Shown: positions 21,508-28,676 of the stretch, one piece after another
Layout: every line of letters begins with the position of its first letter
Position numbering within the stretch: position 1 is the first letter of the stretch
Source of the DNA: a virus
IMG/VR virus record: IMGVR_UViG_3300023179_000393
Coordinates: 1 to 28,676 of that record
Length of the DNA stretch: 28,676 nt
Direction: 5' to 3' (one strand)
Translations under genes and position numbers: made by a program
The notes under the pieces: generated by a model
Told to the model about the DNA's origin: nothing
What the model saw: the letters and a program-made list of their open reading frames with translations, nothing else
Databases searched by the model: none

Positions 21508-24120
21508 CTATCGGGCAGTGGCTAGTCTGGTTGGATGTTCTGCAAAGGCTGCGTAGATGTAGGTTGCGCCGCTGATGTTTGAATCGTCACCAACGTTGCG
21601 TATCTTGAGGCCGTTCGAGAGGAAGTCAACCGAGAAGTTGCTGCCTGCAAACCCGCCGTTTTCATTAAGGGTTAGATTTGACCATAGAACGCTTTCGTGT
21701 ACATTGATCGGACCTCGAGCTGAATCACGCAAGATCCAGTTAGACGTGTTGCTCGACTTCTTAACTATGATGAGTCTAGGTCTAAATCCAAGGTACACAA
21801 ATGGACCATCGGTAGATCCGTTTGCGGTGTAGCTACCGAATGCCGAGTAGCCTGGGATCTCGGACCAACAGTAAGCGACGTATGTTCCGCCGTTCGCGTT
21901 CAAGTTGATGTTGTTGGAGATGCTGAATACATCCAACGTTGGTTCTGTATCGTTCCAGAGCGAGACCACTCCGCCGGCAGGATCCTCGAACTGGTTTGTA
22001 AGGTTCAAGTAGGCGTGCTTGAAGGCAGTTTCGCGCTGATGGTACACCATCCAGTTATACGCGCCCGTTGCGTTTCGTCCCTTGGCAATGATGAAGGCTG
22101 GCTTTGTGCCAAGACTGTGACCTATGGTTGCCGCAACACCTGTACCGGTGTAGGTGATGATTGAGAATCCAGCCCTTTGATTAGCCCTCACCTGCGAGCT
22201 AATGCTCCCGGCATTGTTGGTAACGGTTGTGCCACCAGCGTTCCAACACCAAGCGACGTAGTTCGATCCTGTTGCGTTGGTCAGAGAACCGTTTCCGACT
22301 ATTGTGAAGCCGTCGCTGTTGACTGCTGATACCCCGAAACCGGCGGCCGTAGACTCAGCTACCGTTTGATCCACAAATAGGGCGGGGCTACCGCCAGCAT
22401 TGATGCCCCTGACGGCGTCGTACACGGTGTTTGAATAGCTGGTGTTGCTTGCACCCAACGTCCGATTCTTGATCCAAATAAGATCTGGCTGAAATCCAAT
22501 ATTAGGAATTGATTGGCTACTTCCGGACCCACTATAAGTAACTGCTTGAAAATGGTTATCTGCTTGATTATCGCTGGTTTGACCAACAGCTGGCGCACTA
22601 AGGTTAGTTGTGCATAGTGCTTTGTATCCTGCTGGTGGGGCGTATGCCCAGGGACGTTGGCCGAAGTTTGTATAACATGTACCTGTATCACCAGAGGTAC
22701 CATTTAACATAACTGCTGGCAGTACTGGTCTTATTGTAGTAATGTTAACATTACTAAGTAATAATCTTCCATTTTTATAAAAAGCTATTTTTGAATTATC
22801 AGCATCAACAGCAATACCTAAAATATCATTTGTTGCCCAGGTTGTATAAGTAGCTATTCTTGTACCTAGCTGATAAATTCCTGGAGCATTACCATCACTA
22901 GTATCTGTATTAGCATATATCATACTAGTTAAATTGTTACTTGTACTAGAAGCTGAGAAAACAGATAGCGATGCAGCAGTTACACCATGTACTCCATACC
23001 AACTCAAAGCTCCACCACCAGTATAAGGATCAATAAAGGTTGTTTCCCAATACCATTTTCCTTCATATATACCCATAGCTCCTAATACGGCACTGTTATA
23101 AGCTGTAACATCTAAATTGCCGTTAGTCAGAGTAGTATTTGTATCTTTGTTTAAAGGATTCCAAGTACAATAATTACCACGTACTTCACCGCCCAAACCA
23201 GTATCCGCACCATACAAACTTGGTACGTCTACTAGGCTATCATTTCCTGTACCTGGAGTAACATTAAAATTATTAGCTGTCCAGTTGTTGCCATTGCCAC
23301 TGCTATCATAGCCTAGTGCAGTTGTTGAGCTATTATTGCTAAAGTTTAGCCTAAAGCCGTTTGTGCCGTAGATGCCCACATAGGGTTTAGGTATCCAAAC
23401 GCCTGTCTGGGGATCGGTTTCGCCGAACAGACCGGCTAGGTTTGTGGAGTTCCACGTTCCGTTTGTTACGCCTGTTGGGTAGCCGTCAATCAAATTAACT
23501 TCGGTCATGTAACCGTTGAAATAATTTCCGGTTCCAACCCCGCCAATGTCAGTGCCTATCTTATGAAGCTGTGCCGCATTCCAAATAAAGTTATAGTCTA
23601 AAGATGGATCGGTTGAGGCCGAGTAAGTCTGCTCAACTCCATTAACATAAATCTTGATGCGATTCGCTCCAGAACCCTGCGTAGTGTCTACCGCTAAAAA
23701 CACATGATAAAAGGCGGAAGGGTCACGAAAAACAGCATTTGTTGCTCTCCACGTTGTGGATTGCCCAGCAAACCGCAAATCGTTTCCGGAACCAAATCTA
23801 AATTGAAGCCTAGAAGCATCTGATGCGCTTACATCAACAGACATCAATACTTGCTCACCGCTAAAGGCGCTTCGTTTTACCCAACCACTCCAAATAAATG
23901 TCTTTTGATTTCCAGCGGTAGCAGGCGTCCTATTCAGGTAAGCACTATCCGCACTATTAAACCTAAGCGATCTCTGTACAACATTAGGCGGTAGAGGCCA
24001 CGCATTCTGAACTAGTGCACTACCCTGCTCGTCCAGTGTCCACACACCACTAGCACGATTAATACTAGCAGTAGTAGGATTACTACTTATGTAGTTTGCT
24101 AAGGTGCGATTGATGGGCAT
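21508..24120 (-). CDS. Mosaic tail adhesin: LamG, SPRY and DUF7483-like parts
   Basis: An 870-residue protein. N-terminus (1-45): ASGVWTLDEQ...NAWPLP docking motif. Residues about 48-215: one LamG-like domain (KTFIWSGWVKRS, YVNGVEQ). Residues about 352-490: SPRY/B30.2 domain (YEGKWYWET, DILGIAVDADNSKIAFYKNG, NFGQRPWAYAPPAGYKAL). Residues about 522-870: three related segments of the DUF7483 pattern (GFQPDLIWIKNRT, LGTKPAFIIAKG, GFRPRLIIVKKSSN) with YVAWCW and YVAYCW ends. CTAG and GC content change at about codons 45, 250 and 540, so the gene is a patchwork of resident and imported parts. Weak GGAA upstream of the ATG. Probably a receptor-binding fibre. Confidence 0.9.
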   Translation of the reverse strand: MPINRTLANYISSNPTTASINRASGVWTLDEQGSALVQNAWPLPPNVVQRSLRFNSADSAYLNRTPATAGNQKTFIWSGWVKRSAFSGEQVLMSVDVSASDASRLQFRFGSGNDLRFAGQSTTWRATNAVFRDPSAFYHVFLAVDTTQGSGANRIKIYVNGVEQTYSASTDPSLDYNFIWNAAQLHKIGTDIGGVGTGNYFNGYMTEVNLIDGYPTGVTNGTWNSTNLAGLFGETDPQTGVWIPKPYVGIYGTNGFRLNFSNNSSTTALGYDSSGNGNNWTANNFNVTPGTGNDSLVDVPSLYGADTGLGGEVRGNYCTWNPLNKDTNTTLTNGNLDVTAYNSAVLGAMGIYEGKWYWETTFIDPYTGGGALSWYGVHGVTAASLSVFSASSTSNNLTSMIYANTDTSDGNAPGIYQLGTRIATYTTWATNDILGIAVDADNSKIAFYKNGRLLLSNVNITTIRPVLPAVMLNGTSGDTGTCYTNFGQRPWAYAPPAGYKALCTTNLSAPAVGQTSDNQADNHFQAVTYSGSGSSQSIPNIGFQPDLIWIKNRTLGASNTSYSNTVYDAVRGINAGGSPALFVDQTVAESTAAGFGVSAVNSDGFTIVGNGSLTNATGSNYVAWCWNAGGTTVTNNAGSISSQVRANQRAGFSIITYTGTGVAATIGHSLGTKPAFIIAKGRNATGAYNWMVYHQRETAFKHAYLNLTNQFEDPAGGVVSLWNDTEPTLDVFSISNNINLNANGGTYVAYCWSEIPGYSAFGSYTANGSTDGPFVYLGFRPRLIIVKKSSNTSNWILRDSARGPINVHESVLWSNLTLNENGGFAGSNFSVDFLSNGLKIRNVGDDSNISGATYIYAAFAEHPTRLATAR

Positions 24121-24122
24121 CT

Positions 24123-24503
24123 TTAAGCAGTTCCAGTAATTGTTTCGTAGCTGGCTACAAGTTCGATACTACTAGCAGTACCAACTGCTACGGTAACTGA
24201 TTGTGTATCGGTTACGTACAGTGAAGTTGTTTTATCTGTGATAATTAGTGTGCTGTTGGGCGGTACACTAATTTGATATGCCAGTCTGTATGCGGTGCCG
24301 CCACCTGCAGTAGCGCTGTTGACAGCTACACTTACCACAGCAGTTGCATTGGTAACGTTTGCAGCACTAATAAAGTTTACACGATTTACTTTGCCCGGAT
24401 CAGGCTGCAGTGCTGTCCAAGCTGTGCTGTTTAAGTCTGTAGGTTTTAAGTAGGTAGTGCTTGCACGAATATCACTAACGCCGACTATATTAGGAGTTGC
24501 CAT
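24123..24503 (-). CDS. Small beta-rich tail protein, second MA(A/T)PNIVGV copy
   Basis: A 126-residue paralogue of the 11219-11572 product: MATPNIVGVSDI at the start and ELVASYETITGTA at the end, with strand segments NRVNFISAANV and YQISVPPNSTLII in between, the last matching VSIPANSTLDII of the paralogue. AGGAAAA precedes the ATG. Each copy sits next to a large adhesin and a VYRWSGS fibre protein, suggesting the duplication of a whole functional set. Likely a virion decoration or connector protein. Confidence 0.75.
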   Translation of the reverse strand: MATPNIVGVSDIRASTTYLKPTDLNSTAWTALQPDPGKVNRVNFISAANVTNATAVVSVAVNSATAGGGTAYRLAYQISVPPNSTLIITDKTTSLYVTDTQSVTVAVGTASSIELVASYETITGTA

Positions 24504-24515
24504 TGTATTTTCCTA

Positions 24516-25070
24516 TTAAAATCCAAAAATCATTGCTATAGCAGTTGCCTTGCCTGTGGTCGCTGCGTTATTTTGTGCCCACTTCATGCCGGTAGCTTGT
24601 GTGCTATCTGCTGTTAATATGTAGTCATTGGCACCGATGGGTAGTCTAGCGTCCTGTGTACCATTATTTATAAATATATCGCCTTTTGTAGTAAGTGGGC
24701 TTATAACGGTTTGCTTGACAGCACCAGTTGAGGTAAATGTACCATCTAGGGTCCAGGTTTCGCCTGGTTGTATAGTTGGTTTGGCGATTATGCGTTGAGT
24801 TCCACCATCGTACTTTACGTTTAACGTGATGGCTGCAGTATCACGGTTGTACACTGTGATTGTTTTAATTATACGTCTAGTGGAGGCCGCACCAGCTACA
24901 ACAGTTACATCCGTAGTACCATTGAGCACACCATCGCCAGTGCCTTCAGTAAAACTAGTGCCAGTATTATCTGCATAGGCAACTACATAATCGGGGTTAG
25001 TAGTTGCAGCAGCGGCAGCCATATTAATCTTTATATTTTGGGTATTAGTGTTCAGCACTAAAGTTGTCAT
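24516..25070 (-). CDS. Structural protein, beta-sandwich with fibre-type C-terminus
   Basis: A 184-residue protein. The first 115 residues look like a phage beta sandwich (RRIIKTITVYNRDTAAITLN, IQPGETWTLDG); the C-terminal 65 (SPLTTKGDIFINNGTQDARL, TGMKWAQNN) resemble fibre linkers. It ends TGKATAIAMIFGF, like the 11574-12134 product. AAGGGG precedes the ATG. Spacing to the neighbours is 12 and 9 bases. Role as a fibre connector inferred. Confidence 0.8.
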   Translation of the reverse strand: MTTLVLNTNTQNIKINMAAAAATTNPDYVVAYADNTGTSFTEGTGDGVLNGTTDVTVVAGAASTRRIIKTITVYNRDTAAITLNVKYDGGTQRIIAKPTIQPGETWTLDGTFTSTGAVKQTVISPLTTKGDIFINNGTQDARLPIGANDYILTADSTQATGMKWAQNNAATTGKATAIAMIFGF

Positions 25071-25079
25071 ATTTGCCCC

Positions 25080-25592
25080 TTAAGTTGTAAACCATGTATA
25101 GGCGCTGCCACCGCCACTACCACCTACCTGTATATACGTACTACCCGACCAGCGATAGACTATATTGCTGTCTGTGGTTACATATATTTTGCCTGATTCA
25201 CCCGTTGCGGGTAAGCTGGCATAGTTGTTATATTCTAGAACATCATCTACATAGCTAGGTAATTGTTGGCTAGCTACTTTTCCAGTACCGTCTAGTACTG
25301 GAAAGCGTAGATCTGCTTCTGTTTTTGTATATCCATCTGATAAACCGCGTGGTGTGTAGGCTACCAGCTCAACGGCATCACCAGCCTGCACACCACTGGT
25401 TAGTACTACACTAGTACCATTACTGGCTACATAGTCAGTACCACTAACCAGTTTAACACCATTTAAGTAAACATCTATATAGCCTAGTGTATAACCACCT
25501 GTAACACTAAAAGTAGTTTGATTACTAGTAGCTGTTGTACTAGTAACTACTCGCTGTGAAGCAACACCTGGACTATTTCCTAAGTATGCCAT
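25080..25592 (-). CDS. Tail fibre protein with second VYRWSGS module
   Basis: A 170-residue fibre protein beginning MAYLGNSPGVASQR. Residues about 20-95 hold a beta module (TTFSVTGGYTLGYIDVYLNG, YTPRGLSDGYTKTEADLRF) known from marine phage fibres. The C-terminal part (GKVASQQLPSYVDDVLEY, SLPATGESGKIYVTTDSN, VYRWSGSTYIQ) is the paralogue of the 11574-12134 module. AGGAA precedes the ATG. Located between the 29-residue ORF and the beta-sandwich gene. Confidence 0.85.
   Translation of the reverse strand: MAYLGNSPGVASQRVVTSTTATSNQTTFSVTGGYTLGYIDVYLNGVKLVSGTDYVASNGTSVVLTSGVQAGDAVELVAYTPRGLSDGYTKTEADLRFPVLDGTGKVASQQLPSYVDDVLEYNNYASLPATGESGKIYVTTDSNIVYRWSGSTYIQVGGSGGGSAYTWFTT
25140..25157. repeat. 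18-base direct repeat, copy 2
   Basis: Second copy of the 18 bases at 11838-11855, in the same place of the paralogous VYRWSGS module. The flanks match only in part. Confidence 0.85.
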
Positions 25593-25604
25593 AGTTTATT
25601 CCTG

Positions 25605-25694
25605 TTAACTAAGTTTAGGTGATAGAGCCACTAGCCAGCCCAGTGTGCCGTCTGTTTCTTGTTGTGGGATAGACCTGTTTTTAGTCCAGTACAT
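25605..25694 (-). CDS. Putative 29-residue tail-region peptide
   Basis: The frame is MYWTKNRSIPQQETDGTLGW, then LVALSPKLS, closed by TAA. AAGGAT lies at a usable distance before the ATG, and the ORF fills almost all of the space between two fibre genes. The frame extends upstream to 25847, but those codons overlap the 889-residue gene. Small but plausible; no family recognised. Confidence 0.45.
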   Translation of the reverse strand: MYWTKNRSIPQQETDGTLGWLVALSPKLS

Positions 25695-25702
25695 ATCTAT
25701 CC

Positions 25703-28372
25703 TTATAGGGTTGGGAAGGCTGCTGTTGGTGAGGCAGTGATGTTTCTTGCTACGCCGTTTGTAACCCGCAAGTCGTTTATATACATATTTGATTGTGTAT
25801 ATGGCGAACCACCAACATAAAATGGCATAGCTGAGGAAGTGTTCCAAACACTAGTTGTGTTGCTTGCGGCGCTTGAACCATTTATATAGATAGTTGTCGT
25901 GGATGAACTTTTTGTAATTGCAATATAAGTCCAAACGCCCGTTGTTATTGTCCCTGCTAACGTAACAATTTCATTAATCCCGTTTCTTCCTATGGCGATT
26001 CTTCCGTTTGAATAAGTGTATATAAATGTTTTTCCATCATTGTTTGCTTCTGACCACCCTGCTATAAAAGCACCAGAAGTTGAAATAGAGTTCCAATAAG
26101 CCCAAAACTCTATCGTCGCATCTCCGTTTATTGTTGTTAATTGAGATCCTGGCTGTTTCAAATAATCCCCCGTCCCATCAAACTTCATACAGCCACTGCC
26201 CCACTTAGCAGTAATAGCGGTGCTTATCTGAGCACCGTCCACCGTCTCCAGATCATTCTTGCTTGTGGCATCGTAGATACCAGCGTTGGTGAAGTTGAGG
26301 AGGAGGGATGTGTTGGTGATGTTGGTGAGAGGTGCTGTGGGAGGAGTGAAGTCAGCGGTGTATAAAGCATTTGCTACAGTTCTAATGTTTGTCATGTATC
26401 CAGTAAAATACCCCGTGGTGCCATTCCACCCAACATATCCGCCACCAGTCAGAATATATGAATTTGTATTTGTTGCGCTATTAACAAGTTTGCCATTAAA
26501 AAAACATCGCAACAAAGTACCACTTCTTGATACAGCTATATGCTGCCACGTATTTAAGATGGGCGCTTGATTAAACAATGTATCCCAAGCTACAAAATTT
26601 CTGCCAAAACCCCAAGTATTGCCTGCAGCCTGATAAGCAAAGAGAATGTTTCCAGTGACGCCTCCTAGTGGGCCGCCACCATCCCCTGGGGTTGCCGTAG
26701 GATAAACCCACGCTTCAACCGTAAAATCCCCTGTTCCAAAGTTTATTGCCGTATTTACAGGAATCGTCAAATAATCCCCACTCCCATCAAAATACCCTGA
26801 CCCACCATTGGTCACGGCAGACCAGCTTGAGGTGGGGTTGAATGGGGAGAAGGCTTGTATGCTGGGAGAGCCTGTTACAGTTATCGTCAGTGAACTTGCA
26901 CTTGCGTCTCTAAATCTATTGGATTGACAAGTAAGCAAAACTACTGTGCCTGTTGATACGGATGTTGTTAGTGGTGTCGTGCTAGGCGTAAAATTACTTG
27001 TATATAGCGCACCGGTTGTTGCTCTTAGGTTTGACAGGTAACCGTAATATTGAAGGTTTGACCTAGTATTCCAATCATCGCCAATAGATGGAGCGGTTCT
27101 AGTAAAACTGGTTGTGTAAGTTGCCGTTGTAACATCAGCCACACCGTTAATATAAATTTTTACATTCCCAGAACCGCTGCCACTGCGAACAAGAGCAATA
27201 TGCGTCCACGTATTCGCGGAAATGGTTCCAGTTGTTGTTAACAAAAACGATCCATTTGAATAAAAATAAACTTTTGCAGCAGAAGTAAGCCCTAACACAA
27301 GACCACTAGCATCAACGTCACTTGTTCTGTTGTCAAAAATAGTGTTGTAGTCAGCAAAAGATTGAGGGTATACCCATAACTCTAATGTAAAGTCAGACCC
27401 TAATTGGGTCATAGATGTTGTAGCTATTTTTGTAGACGCTGCGCCAAAATAATTCCCCCACCCCGTCTGCGAGAACGGGCTAAACGTACCTTGTGTCGGC
27501 GCATTCGGGCCTGTAGCTGGGTTTCTTGTGATTGTCCAGCCTGTACCGCTGTTAGCCGTACTTGAGTCTAGGAACTCGTTGTTGTTCGCTAGATTGGTTC
27601 CGTTGCCTGGTAAATGTAGTGTTACTAATTCATAATAAGGATCACTAATAGTAATTGTAATACTAAATGCTCTAGGACTATCTTGTAGTTCAGCATCTGT
27701 AGCAACTACTGTAAAATTATATGTAGTAGGATTAACTAAACCACTAACCGTACCACTCAATAATCCACTACTGCTAAGTGTTAATCCTGCAGGTAGTGTA
27801 CTGCCACTTTGTAGAGCATAGCTAGTTGCCAGTGTAGCTGCTAGTTGTATGCTAATAGCTGTGTTATTAGCACCATTAGGCAATGTACTACCAGTAGTCC
27901 AGCTAGGTACAGCACTAAATGTTATACCATTTACACGTATAGCTACACCACCATCGCTGTTAACTAGGTATACTATATAAGTACCTGCTGCTGTAGCTGG
28001 TACTTGTGCACGAACTTCAGTGCTAGATACAAAGGTAGTACTAGTAGCGGCTACATTGTTGATTAAAACCTGACAACCTGCTGTAAAATTAGTGCCAGTA
28101 ATTTTTATATAACCACCAGCTGTATCTACAGCAGTATCATCTAACACTGTATAACTACTATTAGTAACTTGTATGTTGGTAATCTTAGGTCCACCGCCTT
28201 GACTAATTAGTGTAGTAACATCACTAGCAATAGCTGTAGTGGTAACACTACTAGCAGCTAATTTACTACTAGTAATAGCACTATTAGCAATATCTACGGT
28301 TTGTATGCTGCCATCTACAATATTACCACTATCTATAACACCTTGATAAGGAGCATTTCCAATATATGGCAT
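25703..28372 (-). CDS. Tail adhesin with IPT/TIG, Ig-like and three LamG modules
   Basis: An 889-residue protein. Residues 1-60: fibre attachment segment (NAPYQGVIDSGNIVDGSIQT, SAITSSKLAASSVTTT). About 62-152: IPT/TIG-like (IKITGTNFTAGCQVLINN). About 155-245: Ig-like He_PIG (LPAGLTLSSSGLLSGTVSG). Then three LamG-like modules at about 310-460, 515-680 and 725-880, each with WVYP/WAYW, NTWTHIAL or NTWQHIAV and FFNGKLVN-type signatures. AAGGAGG at 28378-28384, five bases before the ATG, is the strongest ribosome site in the window. CTAG is dense in the first about 255 codons and much rarer in the LamG part. Closest in plan to the 499- and 1161-residue adhesins. Confidence 0.9.
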   Translation of the reverse strand: MPYIGNAPYQGVIDSGNIVDGSIQTVDIANSAITSSKLAASSVTTTAIASDVTTLISQGGGPKITNIQVTNSSYTVLDDTAVDTAGGYIKITGTNFTAGCQVLINNVAATSTTFVSSTEVRAQVPATAAGTYIVYLVNSDGGVAIRVNGITFSAVPSWTTGSTLPNGANNTAISIQLAATLATSYALQSGSTLPAGLTLSSSGLLSGTVSGLVNPTTYNFTVVATDAELQDSPRAFSITITISDPYYELVTLHLPGNGTNLANNNEFLDSSTANSGTGWTITRNPATGPNAPTQGTFSPFSQTGWGNYFGAASTKIATTSMTQLGSDFTLELWVYPQSFADYNTIFDNRTSDVDASGLVLGLTSAAKVYFYSNGSFLLTTTGTISANTWTHIALVRSGSGSGNVKIYINGVADVTTATYTTSFTRTAPSIGDDWNTRSNLQYYGYLSNLRATTGALYTSNFTPSTTPLTTSVSTGTVVLLTCQSNRFRDASASSLTITVTGSPSIQAFSPFNPTSSWSAVTNGGSGYFDGSGDYLTIPVNTAINFGTGDFTVEAWVYPTATPGDGGGPLGGVTGNILFAYQAAGNTWGFGRNFVAWDTLFNQAPILNTWQHIAVSRSGTLLRCFFNGKLVNSATNTNSYILTGGGYVGWNGTTGYFTGYMTNIRTVANALYTADFTPPTAPLTNITNTSLLLNFTNAGIYDATSKNDLETVDGAQISTAITAKWGSGCMKFDGTGDYLKQPGSQLTTINGDATIEFWAYWNSISTSGAFIAGWSEANNDGKTFIYTYSNGRIAIGRNGINEIVTLAGTITTGVWTYIAITKSSSTTTIYINGSSAASNTTSVWNTSSAMPFYVGGSPYTQSNMYINDLRVTNGVARNITASPTAAFPTL

Positions 28373-28377
28373 CGTAT

Positions 28378-28384
28378 CCTCCTT
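28378..28384 (-). promoter_or_regulatory. Ribosome binding site of the 889-residue adhesin
   Basis: AAGGAGG on the minus strand, five bases from the ATG at 28372 and overlapping the upstream stop. It is the best match to the 16S anti-Shine-Dalgarno in the window. Confidence 0.85.
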
Positions 28385-28676
28385 AATTAGTTGCTGATAG
28401 ATAGCTTACAACTACATCACAACTACTGCTACTACTACTCCAAGCTGTTATACTATCACCAGCTTCTAATACTACTTTTTGATCACCGCCAACTAGTACG
28501 AGTGTGCCTCCAGGCAATATAGTAGCATCTTTAATAAGATGTGCATTAGTGCCGCCACTTTTAAGCAATTTTGCACTAATATTAATATTACTAGCAGTTA
28601 TATTTGCTAGTGATAATCCTATAACAGTATGTGCAGTACTTGCACTAACTGTATCAGTAACGGTTGTGGGACTACC
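28383..28676 (-). CDS. Beta-rich virion protein, N-terminus outside window
   Basis: The last 97 residues of a structural protein with GSPTTVTDTVSASTAHTVIG, SAKLLKSGGTNAHLIKDATI, PGGTLVLVGGDQKVVLEAGD and SCDVVVSYL. The pattern (TAHTVIGLSLAN..., GGDQKVVLEAGD, CDVVVSYL) is one I recall from head- or tail-associated beta-sandwich proteins of marine phages. The frame is open to the window edge, so the start lies beyond 28676. Its stop overlaps the ribosome site of the 889-residue gene. Confidence 0.8.
   Translation of the reverse strand, partial: GSPTTVTDTVSASTAHTVIGLSLANITASNINISAKLLKSGGTNAHLIKDATILPGGTLVLVGGDQKVVLEAGDSITAWSSSSSSCDVVVSYLSATN

Noticed and set aside
22359-22703. A 114-residue minus-strand frame overlapping the 870-residue adhesin
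   Set aside because: Different frame inside a well-supported gene with clear domains; no start signal.
25605-25847. An 80-residue frame with an N-terminal hydrophobic part
   Set aside because: Its first 50 codons overlap the LamG-containing gene; only the final 29 codons lie in free space with a ribosome site.
1-28676. tRNA or rRNA genes
   Set aside because: No cloverleaf with a GGTTC-A loop in a plausible position or rRNA-like sequence was found by eye; a tRNAscan run would settle tRNAs.

Overview
The window is a piece of a tailed-phage genome, most likely a large uncultivated aquatic phage with a contractile or otherwise elaborate tail. The evidence is a phage-type dUTPase and class II ribonucleotide reductase, PhoH, a GH19 endolysin with two spanin-like proteins, and more than 15 kb of tail-fibre and adhesin genes. 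The two spanin candidates point to a Gram-negative host. The DNA is AT-rich, genes are packed with short overlaps, and I found no tRNA, rRNA, insertion sequence or CRISPR array.

Layout. Positions 1-3322 are on the plus strand: the 3' part of a dUTPase gene, a monomeric adenosylcobalamin-dependent ribonucleotide reductase split by a group I intron (1723-2518) that carries a GIY-YIG endonuclease gene, and a 59-residue protein. A perfect two-way terminator (3324-3351) separates this nucleotide-metabolism block from everything else, which is on the minus strand. Reading the minus strand in transcription order (right to left), 28676-10275 is a long tail-fibre and adhesin region, 10278-8373 holds an Fe(II)/2-oxoglutarate oxygenase and the lysis genes, 8354-5644 is a set of small membrane and exported proteins plus PhoH, and 5654-3354 encodes a class III nucleotide cyclase and two conserved phage proteins.

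The adhesin region is built from reused parts: LamG/concanavalin-like modules (1161-, 870- and 889-residue proteins), a SPRY domain, Ig-like and IPT/TIG domains, a fibrinogen-like domain, a SUEL-type lectin tip, a poly-glycine adhesin, and several small beta-rich proteins. Several of the large proteins share an N-terminal motif of the type G-V-W-T-L-x-E-Q...W-P. The tetranucleotide CTAG is strikingly frequent in most of the minus-strand genes but falls sharply inside many adhesin modules, so the region reads as a patchwork of resident N-termini and imported receptor modules. One imported block (about 14.7-17.4 kb) brings a lectin-tipped fibre end, a thioredoxin-like protein, a Cys-rich zinc-ribbon-like protein, a second 2-oxoglutarate oxygenase and a small tail protein, and seems to have left the displaced 3' end of an older gene at 14561-14710.

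The least expected content is in the 4.4-8.35 kb block: a class III cyclase with a helical-repeat C-terminus next to a one-TM coiled-coil protein, and a protein resembling the periplasmic sensor half of a chemoreceptor or histidine kinase with no output domain. Together they suggest that the phage influences host membrane signalling, but that is inference.
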